Assembly (NCBI GenBank): GCA_034003245.1
Contig: JAVEYY010000010.1
Location: 55,555 to 119,554 of the forward strand
DNA length: 64,000 bases
From: Perlabentimonas sp034003245
GTDB lineage: Bacteria > Bacteroidota > Bacteroidia > Bacteroidales > Tenuifilaceae
Direction of reading: 5' to 3'
Of this stretch, positions 17,385-25,405 are shown piece after piece. The stretch's first letter is position 1; each line of letters opens with the position of its first letter. The position numbers were made by a program, and so were the translations under genes. The notes below the pieces were generated by a model. That model did no database searches. It worked only from the letters and a program-made list of their open reading frames with translations, and was not told the origin of the DNA.

Positions 17385-17516
17385 ATGCAATTGGATAAAG
17401 AGGGCAAGCTGGGGAAAATCAAGCTGAATAGTATTGGGTACTTAGGTCTGCGCTCTGGCAGCTGCTCAACCATGAAATTCAGATGCACCCCTGCTGCAGA
17501 CCTTTGTTACCCCTGA
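17385..17516 (+). CDS. candidate 43-residue peptide with C-x6-C-x6-C tail
   Basis: Frame from ATG 17385 to TGA at 17514-17516: MQLDKEGKLGKIKLNSIGYL, then GLRSGSC and cysteines at 27, 34 and 41, each seven apart, ending CYP. It shares the C-x6-C-T-x5-C end with the peptide at 16914-17072 (CTMVPLSC versus CTPAADLC). The hydrophilic Lys-rich first half followed by a Gly/Ser/Cys-rich end resembles a RiPP leader plus core, but no modifying enzyme or peptide exporter is next to it. The frame is also open upstream through the 42-bp repeats to ATG 17097, so a 139-residue repeat protein is an alternative. The stop lies inside the palindrome at 17503. Confidence 0.35.
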   Translation: MQLDKEGKLGKIKLNSIGYLGLRSGSCSTMKFRCTPAADLCYP

Positions 17517-17547
17517 CAGGGTTTAGAACCCTGTCAGGGGTAACAAA
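17503..17547. repeat. 45-bp palindrome: 21-bp perfect stem, 3-base loop
   Basis: TTTGTTACCCCTGACAGGGTT, TAG, then the exact complement. No other copy seen in the window. The stem is far longer than a terminator needs and a normal terminator follows immediately, so a REP-like mobile palindrome is likelier. Confidence 0.85.
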
Positions 17548-17550
17548 ACC

Positions 17551-17578
17551 AGCAGCCCCGCCGATGGGCGGGGCTGCT
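17551..17578 (-). terminator. terminator of the nqr operon
   Basis: 12-bp perfect stem AGCAGCCCCGCC / GGCGGGGCTGCT with a 4-base loop, then GGTTTTGTT on the minus strand, 18 bases after the nqrF stop at 17597. Confidence 0.88.
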
Positions 17579-17596
17579 AAAGTTATGGTTGGTGAA

Positions 17597-18856
17597 TTAC
17601 CCTCCAAAGTCGTCAAAAGCGATCATCTCGTCGGGTACGCCAATATCGTAGAGCATTTTGAAAACGGCATCGTTCATCATGGGTGGGCCGCATAGGTAGT
17701 ACTCCACATCCTCGGGGGCATCGTGCTTCGAGAGGTAGTTATCGAGTATCACCTGGTGGATAAACCCGGTGTAGCCATCCCAGTTATCCTCAGCCTTGGG
17801 CTCCGATAGGGCAATGTGAAACTTAAAGTTGGGAAACTCCTTCTCGATTTTGCGGAAGTGCTCCTCGTAAAAAATCTCCCTACGCGAGCGGGCGCCGTAC
17901 CAGAAAGTGGCCTTTCGTCCGGTTTTTACCGTATTAAACATGTGGAAGATATGCGAACGCATGGGGGCCATACCGGCACCACCACCAATAAACATCATCT
18001 CGTTCTCAGTCTCCTTTATATGGAATTCGCCGTATGGTCCACTAATAAACACCTTATCACCAGGCTTACGCGAGAAGATGTAGCTGGAGCATATACCCGG
18101 GTTAACGTTCATAAAGCCGTTCTTTGCCCTATCCCAGGGTGGCGTAGCGATACGCACGTTTAGCATGATAATCTCGTTCTCGGCGGGGTGACTGGCCATG
18201 GAGTAGGCACGGTAGGTCTCCTCGGTATTCTTCATCTTCAGATCCCACATCTTGAACTTGTCCCACTCATCGCGGAACTCCTCCTCCACATCGATATCCT
18301 TGCCGAAGTCCACATCAATCTTGGGCACATCAATCTGGATGTAACCGCCCGAGCGGAAGTTGAGCTTCTCGCCGGCGGGCAGCTTCACCACAAACTCCTT
18401 GATAAAGGTGGCCACGTTGCGGTTCGATACCACCTCGCACTCCCACTTCTTAATACCCATTACCTCCTCGGGCACCTTAATCTTGATATCCTCACGAATT
18501 TTCACCTGGCAGCCCAAGCGCCAGTTATCCATCTGCTGGCGGCGGGTAAAGTAGCCCACCTCGGTGGGGAGGATAGTGCCGCCCCCCTCAATCACCTGGC
18601 ACTTACACATGGCGCAGGTTCCCCCTCCACCACACGCCGAGGGCAGGAAGATGCCGTTACTGCTCAGGGTGTTCAGCACGGTGCTACCGGGTTCAACCTT
18701 AAACTCCTTCTCATCGTTGATGGTAAGGGTTACCTCACCCTGCGGGGTAAGCTTTTTCTTGGCGTATAGCAGCAGGGCAACCAGCAAGCTGATCACCACC
18801 AGAAACACCGCTATGGCCGAAACTATTATGACTAGGTTTGATGTTAATAGTATCAT
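17597..18856 (-). CDS. nqrF: Na+-translocating NADH:quinone reductase subunit F
   Basis: 419 residues. One N-terminal membrane helix (about 7-32), a [2Fe-2S] domain with C75, C81, C84 and C116 (ACGGGGTCAMCKC), then a ferredoxin-reductase module: FAD site RAYSMASHP, NADH site GGGAGMAPMRS, C-terminal YYLCGPPMM and the aromatic-free end DDFGG. NqrF takes electrons from NADH and passes them through FAD and the iron-sulfur centre into the membrane subunits. Last gene of nqrABCDEF, followed by a strong terminator. Length and motifs are complete. Confidence 0.97.
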   Translation of the reverse strand: MILLTSNLVIIVSAIAVFLVVISLLVALLLYAKKKLTPQGEVTLTINDEKEFKVEPGSTVLNTLSSNGIFLPSACGGGGTCAMCKCQVIEGGGTILPTEVGYFTRRQQMDNWRLGCQVKIREDIKIKVPEEVMGIKKWECEVVSNRNVATFIKEFVVKLPAGEKLNFRSGGYIQIDVPKIDVDFGKDIDVEEEFRDEWDKFKMWDLKMKNTEETYRAYSMASHPAENEIIMLNVRIATPPWDRAKNGFMNVNPGICSSYIFSRKPGDKVFISGPYGEFHIKETENEMMFIGGGAGMAPMRSHIFHMFNTVKTGRKATFWYGARSRREIFYEEHFRKIEKEFPNFKFHIALSEPKAEDNWDGYTGFIHQVILDNYLSKHDAPEDVEYYLCGPPMMNDAVFKMLYDIGVPDEMIAFDDFGG

Positions 18857-18873
18857 AATAAATTGATTTCTGT

Positions 18874-19491
18874 TTATAACTTAATCCCCATAAAGGTCAT
18901 AAAGGCAATACCCATCAGACCGGTTATGATAAAAGTGATACCCAGACCCCTTAGCGGTGCGGGTACGTTAGAATATTTTAGCTTCTCGCGGATGGCGGCA
19001 ATACCCACAATGGCCAGGAACCAACCCACCCCCGACCCCAGTCCAAATACCGTGGCCTCGGTGATGTTGGCGTACTCACGCTCCTGCATGAATAGCGATC
19101 CCCCAAGGATAGCACAGTTTACAGCGATAAGGGGGAGAAAGATTCCCAGCGAGCTGTAAAGCGCAGGCGAGAACTTCTCGATGATCATCTCCACCAGCTG
19201 CACCATGGAGGCAATTACCGCAATGAACATGATGAACGACAGGAAGCCCAGGTTCATGTCGGCCAGCGCAGGGCTCAGCCAGGACAAGGCTCCGGGGGCA
19301 AGCAGGTAATTGTTGATAAGATAGTTTACAGGTACCGTGATTCCCAGCACAAACACAACGGCTATTCCTAATCCCGCTGATGTTTTTACGGTTTTCGATA
19401 CTGCCAGGTAAGAGCACATTCCCAGGAAGTATGCGAATATCATATTGTCAACAAAGATTGACTTGACGAATATACTTAGTAAGTTTTCCAT
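18874..19491 (-). CDS. nqrE: Na+-translocating NADH:quinone reductase subunit E
   Basis: 205 residues, six membrane helices. Begins MENLLSIFVKSIFVDNMIFA, the usual NqrE start, with conserved GMCSYLAVSKTVKTS and NCAILGGSLFMQERE containing the cysteines at the membrane midplane that in NqrD/NqrE bind an intramembrane iron-sulfur centre. Related to RnfA. It lies 17 bases before nqrF in the operon. Confidence 0.97.
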   Translation of the reverse strand: MENLLSIFVKSIFVDNMIFAYFLGMCSYLAVSKTVKTSAGLGIAVVFVLGITVPVNYLINNYLLAPGALSWLSPALADMNLGFLSFIMFIAVIASMVQLVEMIIEKFSPALYSSLGIFLPLIAVNCAILGGSLFMQEREYANITEATVFGLGSGVGWFLAIVGIAAIREKLKYSNVPAPLRGLGITFIITGLMGIAFMTFMGIKL

Positions 19492-19510
19492 ATCCAGAAA
19501 GTATTTCGGA

Positions 19511-20173
19511 TTAATCTTTTTCGATCAGTTCACGGGTACGGCTGCGCTGAACCCAAATAATAATCCCCACAATGATCAGCGCCATAGGAGGCAATATGAA
19601 AAGCCCGTTGTTCTCATAGAATCCACCATTCTTAATGTAGAACGACTCGGGGATTACCCGATAGTTCCAGAGGGTTCCCGACCCCAACAGCTCGCGGAAA
19701 AACCCTACGATTACCAGAATTATTCCATATCCCAATCCATTGCCCAAACCATCGAGAGCCGAAGGATAGGGCTTATTTCCAAGGGCAAAAGCCTCGAGCC
19801 TACCCATGATAATACAGTTGGTAATAATTAGCCCCACAAAAACCGAGAGCTGCTTGCTCACGTCGTAGGCAAAGGCTTTTAGTACCTCATCGACCAGAAT
19901 AACCAGCGATGCCACAATAACCAGCTGGACAATAATACGTATCCTTCCTGGAATAGTATTTCGCAGCAGCGAGGTTATCACGTTAGCTAGCGTTAGCACG
20001 GCAATTACCGATATGGCCATCACCACCGAGGGTTCGAGCTTCACGGTTACCGCCAATGCGGAGCAAATCCCCAGCACAAGAACGGTTACAGGGTTGTTCT
20101 TGTTAATCGGATCGGTTATCAGCTTTAAATTCTTCGCCGAGAATAAAGGTTCACTTTCAATCTTCACGCTCAT
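19511..20173 (-). CDS. nqrD: Na+-translocating NADH:quinone reductase subunit D
   Basis: 220 residues, six membrane helices, related to RnfE. LGICSALAVTVKLEPSVVM and LIITNCIIMGRLEAFAL carry the paired intramembrane cysteines that with NqrE hold an iron-sulfur centre. Its start overlaps the end of nqrC by 17 bases, so translation is probably coupled. Complete and of normal length. Confidence 0.97.
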   Translation of the reverse strand: MSVKIESEPLFSAKNLKLITDPINKNNPVTVLVLGICSALAVTVKLEPSVVMAISVIAVLTLANVITSLLRNTIPGRIRIIVQLVIVASLVILVDEVLKAFAYDVSKQLSVFVGLIITNCIIMGRLEAFALGNKPYPSALDGLGNGLGYGIILVIVGFFRELLGSGTLWNYRVIPESFYIKNGGFYENNGLFILPPMALIIVGIIIWVQRSRTRELIEKD

Positions 20174-20900
20174 CGCTTTGTATTTTTGATTTTTTGAAAA
20201 ATTCTTGGTATCCAGTGAGACAGTCCTTAATCATCACCTCAAGCCCAACGCTTGTAATAGTACCACCCGACACGGCATCCACTCCGTGCACGTCGTTGGG
20301 TTGCGCTCCGCCCTTAACCACAGTAATGGATACGAACTTGGAGTCGCTGAAAATTTGCTTGCCCTTGAACTGCTCCTGAAAATCGGCATTTGCAATTTCG
20401 GCTCCCAGGCCAGGCGTTTCCGACTTGTGCGCAAAGGAGGCTCCGTACACGGTGTTAAAGTCATCGTTTAGGGAGATATAACCCCAGATTGGCCCCCAAA
20501 GGCCTCGGCCCAGAAGCGGTAGGATATACTTTAGGGAACCGTCGTCGAGCTTGGCGACAAACACCGGCAGGGTTTGCTCGTTCGCGGGTTTGGCGAACTC
20601 CACCTTAAGATCCACGGTGAAAGGGTCAACGCCCTTTACCCTATTGCCCTTGCGGTTTACCACCAGCTGCTCCACGATTACTTGGGCAAACTCATTGCCC
20701 ACGTACTCGTGCTTGCTGGCGGCAGTGGCTACCTCGCTAGCCCTACCCACCGACTTGAGGATATCAAGTCGTTTTTCGGTCTCAATATTCTTCTGCTGAA
20801 ATGGTTTGAGCGCTGTGGAAGCCAGCGATAAAAGCGCTGCCACAATGATAACCATTACGGACGAATACAAGAATATGTATAGATTGCTCTGTTTCTTCAT
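20157..20900 (-). CDS. nqrC: Na+-translocating NADH:quinone reductase subunit C
   Basis: 247 residues: an N-terminal membrane helix (about 10-30) and a periplasmic FMN-binding domain. The FMN attachment motif reads DAVSGGTITS, placing covalent FMN on T214; the more familiar form is SGAT, so the alanine is glycine here. FMN is added by ApbE, whose gene is not in the window. NqrC relays electrons from NqrD/E to NqrB. Starts two bases after nqrB ends. Confidence 0.96.
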   Translation of the reverse strand: MKKQSNLYIFLYSSVMVIIVAALLSLASTALKPFQQKNIETEKRLDILKSVGRASEVATAASKHEYVGNEFAQVIVEQLVVNRKGNRVKGVDPFTVDLKVEFAKPANEQTLPVFVAKLDDGSLKYILPLLGRGLWGPIWGYISLNDDFNTVYGASFAHKSETPGLGAEIANADFQEQFKGKQIFSDSKFVSITVVKGGAQPNDVHGVDAVSGGTITSVGLEVMIKDCLTGYQEFFKKSKIQSDERED

Positions 20901-20902
20901 GG

Positions 20903-22081
20903 TTATGGCATTTTAGCTGTTTTGGCAGCGGCGGCTGCACGTTTCTTGCGTTTCTTAATATTAGCCTCAATCACGTAGTGATCAATTAGCGGTGCAAATG
21001 CGTTGAGGAGGAGGATGGAGAGCATCATACCCTCGGGGTACGCAGGGTTCACAACCCTAACCAGCACAGCGAAGAGTCCAATCAAAAAGCCGTAAATCCA
21101 TTTGCCCTTCTCGGTTTGTGCGGCGGTTACCGGATCGGTGGCCATAAACACTGCCCCAAAGGCAAATCCCCCCATAATCAGGTGATGCCATGCAGGAATC
21201 TCCATAAATGGGTTAACCGCAAAGGCATTGAAAATATAGCCCATGGTTAACCCGCCAACAGCGGTGGAAACAATAATTTTCCAGCTGCCAATTCCAGATA
21301 TAATAAGTATAAATGCACCTAATAGAATGGCCAAAGTTGATGTTTCTCCAATTGATCCCGGGATCAGACCCAGGAACATATCCACTGTCGATGGTATTTT
21401 ATCTAACTGGTAAGCCGCTGCGTTGGCCAATGGGGTTGCTCCCGAAAAGCCATCAACAATACCCTCGCCTTTAGTTAATCCCGAAACCCAAACGTAGTCG
21501 CCACTCATGTGCGATGGGTAGGCAAAGAACAGAAAAGCCCTTGCTAAGAGCGCTGGGTTGAAAATGTTCATTCCGGTTCCCCCGAAAACCTCTTTCCCAA
21601 TAACCACGGTGAATGCCGTAGCTAAAGCCACCATCCAAAGGGGTATATCAACAGGAACAATAAGTGGGATAAGCATACCGGTTACGAGGAAACCCTCGTT
21701 TACCTCGTGCTTGCGAACCTGAGCAAAGGCAAACTCAATGGCCAATCCCACGGCATACGATACCACAACGATGGGTAAAACCTTGGCTAAACCGTGCAGA
21801 ACTATTGGCCAAAACTCTATGCTTGCTCCTGTTGCCAGTGCATTCTGATAACCTACATTCCAAATCCCAAAAAGTAGGGCAGGAACTAAGGCCAGCACAA
21901 CCACGCTCATGGTACGTTTCATATCAATGGCATCGCGGATATGGCTACCGTGCTGAGTTACCTTGTTGGGCACAAACAGGAAGGTCTCGAAGGCATCAAA
22001 CGTGGAGTGGAACATTGCCAGCTTTCCTCCCTTCTCGAAATTCGGCTTTATTTTATCAATATAATTCCGTAGTGCTTTCAT
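20903..22081 (-). CDS. nqrB: Na+-translocating NADH:quinone reductase subunit B
   Basis: 392 residues, the main sodium-translocating membrane subunit with about ten helices. The covalent FMN motif SGATPLA is at 213-219 with FMN on T216; GKEVFGGTGMNIFNPALLARAF precedes it. NqrB also binds riboflavin and the quinone site lies at the NqrA/B interface. C-terminus is a lysine/alanine-rich tail. Complete, second gene of the operon. Confidence 0.97.
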   Translation of the reverse strand: MKALRNYIDKIKPNFEKGGKLAMFHSTFDAFETFLFVPNKVTQHGSHIRDAIDMKRTMSVVVLALVPALLFGIWNVGYQNALATGASIEFWPIVLHGLAKVLPIVVVSYAVGLAIEFAFAQVRKHEVNEGFLVTGMLIPLIVPVDIPLWMVALATAFTVVIGKEVFGGTGMNIFNPALLARAFLFFAYPSHMSGDYVWVSGLTKGEGIVDGFSGATPLANAAAYQLDKIPSTVDMFLGLIPGSIGETSTLAILLGAFILIISGIGSWKIIVSTAVGGLTMGYIFNAFAVNPFMEIPAWHHLIMGGFAFGAVFMATDPVTAAQTEKGKWIYGFLIGLFAVLVRVVNPAYPEGMMLSILLLNAFAPLIDHYVIEANIKKRKKRAAAAAKTAKMP

Positions 22082-22137
22082 TATTTGGTGTTTAAATTTA
22101 CATACCTAAGTTTTGTTGATCAGATAGGATTAAATTC

Positions 22138-23496
22138 CTAACCCAATTCCTTGATCATTATGTCTATTCCTTCGCGAATAATGGATTGCACTTCGGTTTT
22201 GGAGGTGCATACATACTCACAAAGCGCCAAATCTTCCTCTGCAACCTCGTAAATCCCCAAATTCTCCATCTTATCGATATCCTTTGCAAGGATAGCTTTA
22301 ATAAGATGAACAGGGTATATGTCCATGGGTAAAACCTTCTCGTACTGACCAGTCATAACGTATGCCCGCTCACCCCCGTTTAGGTTGGTGTGCATGGCAT
22401 ACTTTTTACCTGGAAATAGCCATGAGAAGAAGGTTGGAGAAAAGCTGAATTTCCCGATGCCTGGCATCGCCCATCCCAGAAGCTCGTAATGGTTGCCTTC
22501 GGGGATAACCGAAACCATATTATCATAAAAACCCAAGAAACCGTTTTCGGTAATCTTGCTGCCAGTTAGCACATTACCGCTGATAAACCGACAATTCTCG
22601 GCAGAATTATTAAGATTATCGTGAACAATATTGGCAATAAAAGCACCAGTCTTAAGTATAAAGTAACGTGGCTTGTGCACTTCGGATCCTGCAAGGGCTA
22701 TCACCTTAGTCGCATCGTAGATTCCTTTAAGGAACAAACGGCCAATAATAATAACATCCAGAGGATTTACAACCCAAACAATATCGCCCTTGTTAATTGG
22801 GTCGATATGGTGAATTTGAATACCCACATTTCCGGCTGGATGTGGCCCCGAAAAGTAGTTATGCTGAACTCCGTTAACCTTAGTATAAACTACACTTGGT
22901 GGATAATCGGCATTCAGATTTAGATTGATCTTCCCTTCAGTAAGCTTGCTAAGGGCATTAATCCCAGCCTGGAAGGCTTCGGCTTCCTCCTTAACGGCAA
23001 AATCCAAATCGGGAGCCAATGGTGATGTATCAAAAGCTGAGATGTAAATAGCTTTAGGTTTATCGGATGGATTGGCAATAATTGAGTATGGCCGCTGCCG
23101 TATTGTTGGCCAAAGGCCAGCAACCTGCAACTTTGCTACTACCTCTTCCCGAGAATGCTCCAGTGGGTTGGAAACGCCAAAATTCTCAAACTCCTGGTTG
23201 GGATCAGCTTTAACGACAACCTCAAGGAGTACCCGACGCTCACCCCTTCTAACAAGGTGAACCTCTCCACTCACGGGAGATGTAAATAGGATATCGGGCC
23301 TGTACTTATCAAAGAACAATGGTGAACCAGCCTTTACCTTGTCGCCTTCCGCTACAGCAAGCTTTGGGGTAAGCCCAGCGAAATCAACAGGTTTCAAGGC
23401 GTAGTACTCTGCCATTTCTGCCCGGGTAAATACCTTCTCGGCCTCTCCTTTTAGCGGGATATTCAAACCTTTGCGTATTTTAAATACCTTTGGCAT
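22138..23496 (-). CDS. nqrA: Na+-translocating NADH:quinone reductase subunit A
   Basis: 452 residues, soluble cytoplasmic-side subunit without membrane helices. Start MPKVFKIRKGLNIPLKG is the standard NqrA N-terminus; a Rossmann-like and a beta-rich domain follow (PHPAGNVGIQIHHIDPINKG, WGNPGIG-like GWAMPGIGKFSFSP). First gene of the operon, ending 56 bases before nqrB. The pump couples NADH oxidation by quinone to sodium export. Confidence 0.97.
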   Translation of the reverse strand: MPKVFKIRKGLNIPLKGEAEKVFTRAEMAEYYALKPVDFAGLTPKLAVAEGDKVKAGSPLFFDKYRPDILFTSPVSGEVHLVRRGERRVLLEVVVKADPNQEFENFGVSNPLEHSREEVVAKLQVAGLWPTIRQRPYSIIANPSDKPKAIYISAFDTSPLAPDLDFAVKEEAEAFQAGINALSKLTEGKINLNLNADYPPSVVYTKVNGVQHNYFSGPHPAGNVGIQIHHIDPINKGDIVWVVNPLDVIIIGRLFLKGIYDATKVIALAGSEVHKPRYFILKTGAFIANIVHDNLNNSAENCRFISGNVLTGSKITENGFLGFYDNMVSVIPEGNHYELLGWAMPGIGKFSFSPTFFSWLFPGKKYAMHTNLNGGERAYVMTGQYEKVLPMDIYPVHLIKAILAKDIDKMENLGIYEVAEEDLALCEYVCTSKTEVQSIIREGIDIMIKELG

Positions 23497-23570
23497 AATT
23501 ATAGTTTGTTATTGTTATGGTTAACAAAATTAAAAAAATATTCGTTCTAAAGCCAACAAAATATCAGGCA

Positions 23571-23578
23571 CAAATATA
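23571..23578 (-). promoter_or_regulatory. -7 element for the nqr operon
   Basis: TATATTTG on the minus strand, perfect TAnnTTTG, about 75 bases before the nqrA ATG. The region further upstream is very AT-rich and I see no TTG at 19-20 bases. Confidence 0.5.
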
Positions 23579-23784
23579 GTATTCAACATATATTAATACA
23601 TAATAAATTTGTTGATTTATTGTTATCTGTAAAATATCCTAAGTTCAAATGGCTATCAATCAAAATCATTCAACTTTAATTGGGTGATATATATTTTTGC
23701 AATTTCTTTTTGAAGTGCCCAAAAAACAAAGAAATTCTTTAGATATTCGTGTTTTCGTTATCGATAAATACTATAAGGTTTAAC

Positions 23785-25104
23785 ATGAGAAAACTGCAGC
23801 ACTTACTCCTTTTCAAACTTGCACTCAATGTTTGCATATTTTCATTCATCAGCATGCCTTTGGCTTCATCTGCTAATAAAATAACAATACAGCATAACAC
23901 AAAAGAAACACAAGAGTTCAATGCATCCTCAACAATTAAGTCAATAAAAATTCACAGGGTAGGATGGGAACTCGCCGATCCTGTTATAGCACTGAATAGC
24001 AGCGATCGCATCCTACTTTCATTCGACGATATTTCCGATTCACCAGGAACTTACTCCTACTCTATTGCTCACTGCGATGGGGAATGGCAGGTTTCTTCAA
24101 TTTTCTTGAACGATTATTTGGAGGGTTTTGAGGTGAATGAAGTGCGCGATTATAGCTTCTCCTCAGGTACAGTAATGAGCTATATGCATTGCCGATTAGA
24201 GCTGCCAAATGCCGATGTTCGCCTCAAATTATCAGGTAATTATTTACTTAAAGTTTTTAACACCTACGAACCCGAAAAAGTACTTTTCCAGCGCAGATTT
24301 GTTCTTTACGAACCTTTGGTGGATATTACTGCCAGCATACGCCAACCTTCGGCTGGCGAACAACGACTCACTAGTCAGCAGATTGATCTAAAATTGAATA
24401 CAAAAAGCCTTAGGGTAACCGATCCTGCAACTGAGATAAAAACAGTGGTTTGTCAGAATCACCTTTTCCAAGGATGTCACCAGAATTTAAAGTCAGCATT
24501 TATAAGAGGTAACGACATTGATTACTGCCAACCCACAGCGCTAATTTTTGAGGCGGGTAATGAGTTTAGATTTTTTGACTCCAAAAGCATTCGTTACAAC
24601 GGTCAGGGTATTAAATCGATCGACTTTACGGGTGGCGAATTTCATATGCTGCTAACAACCGATCAAACTAGAAGGAGAAACGGTTACACATACTATCCCG
24701 ACCTGAATGGACGATTTGTGATAAACCTTGAACGAAGCACCCAAAGTCACCTCGAGGCCGATTATGTTTGGACTTATTTCACCCTAAATGTACCAATGGA
24801 ACTTGATGAGGGAAAAAACATTTACCTTTTTGGGGAGTTCACTGGTTGGGAGTTAAGCCCAAAAAATAGAATGATTTATAATCCCGAGAGGGGTGCATAC
24901 GAGCTAAGGATGTTGCTAAAACAGGGGGCATATAACTATAGATATTTGGTATTTAATGAGAAAACTGGGACAGTAGATCTTTCCCATTTCGAAGGGAATT
25001 ACTTTGATACAGAGAACAGCTACAGCATACTGGTTAATTACAAGCCTCTTGGTGCACGATACAATAGAGTTGTAGGATATCACCGGATCAGTACCCGACA
25101 ATAA
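23785..25104 (+). CDS. DUF5103 domain exported protein
   Basis: 439 residues from ATG 23785 (MRKLQHLLLFKLALNVCIF), which puts a basic residue pair before the hydrophobic signal; the longer form from 23749 adds 12 residues with no sense. After cleavage near LASSANK comes a beta-rich body: GWELADPVIALNSSDRILL, SYSIAHCDGEWQ, LNVPMELDEGKNIYLFGEFT and GAYNYRYLVFN near the C-terminus, matching the Bacteroidota family DUF5103. The C-terminal half looks like a carbohydrate-binding or early-set Ig fold. Cellular role unknown. A TATTTTTG -7-like element lies at 23692-23699. Confidence 0.8.
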   Translation: MRKLQHLLLFKLALNVCIFSFISMPLASSANKITIQHNTKETQEFNASSTIKSIKIHRVGWELADPVIALNSSDRILLSFDDISDSPGTYSYSIAHCDGEWQVSSIFLNDYLEGFEVNEVRDYSFSSGTVMSYMHCRLELPNADVRLKLSGNYLLKVFNTYEPEKVLFQRRFVLYEPLVDITASIRQPSAGEQRLTSQQIDLKLNTKSLRVTDPATEIKTVVCQNHLFQGCHQNLKSAFIRGNDIDYCQPTALIFEAGNEFRFFDSKSIRYNGQGIKSIDFTGGEFHMLLTTDQTRRRNGYTYYPDLNGRFVINLERSTQSHLEADYVWTYFTLNVPMELDEGKNIYLFGEFTGWELSPKNRMIYNPERGAYELRMLLKQGAYNYRYLVFNEKTGTVDLSHFEGNYFDTENSYSILVNYKPLGARYNRVVGYHRISTRQ

Positions 25105-25134
25105 CTTCGTGACTTGCCTATAAATTGATTGAAT

Positions 25135-25270
25135 ATCCTACCACCCCGTGATTGAATGGTTGATTGATTGATTGAATGATTGACCTGCCAACTCTACCTG
25201 TCGGTAGACAGGCGGCAGGCTGGTTGATTGATTGAATAGTGGTTGGTTGATTGGTTGACCTGCCAACAAG
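25135..25270. repeat. TTGATTGA microsatellite with CCTGCC/GGCAGG palindrome
   Basis: Runs of GATTGATTGAATG and TGGTTGATTG flank a GC-rich nested palindrome: CCTGCC, then CCTGTCGGTAGACAGG, then GGCAGG (about 25195-25221). A third TTGACCTGCCAAC copy follows at about 25255. The rest of the gap to 25405 shows no gene. Same GC words as at 1610-1700. Confidence 0.65.
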
Positions 25271-25405
25271 TAATCCGGTTGAGTAATTTAATCCTGGGTT
25301 ATTACACAAATGCCCACGGAAAATCTAGCGAACATGAACAAAAATACGAGGATTGGTGAGGACAAAATAAGATGTCCTTTTCAAAGGGTTTAAGATTCTA
25401 AATTG

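Noticed and set aside
17105..17488. 127-codon minus-strand frame over the 42-bp repeats and the second peptide
   Set aside because: Exists because the repeat length is a multiple of three; unit differences are not concentrated at its third positions and no recognisable protein results.
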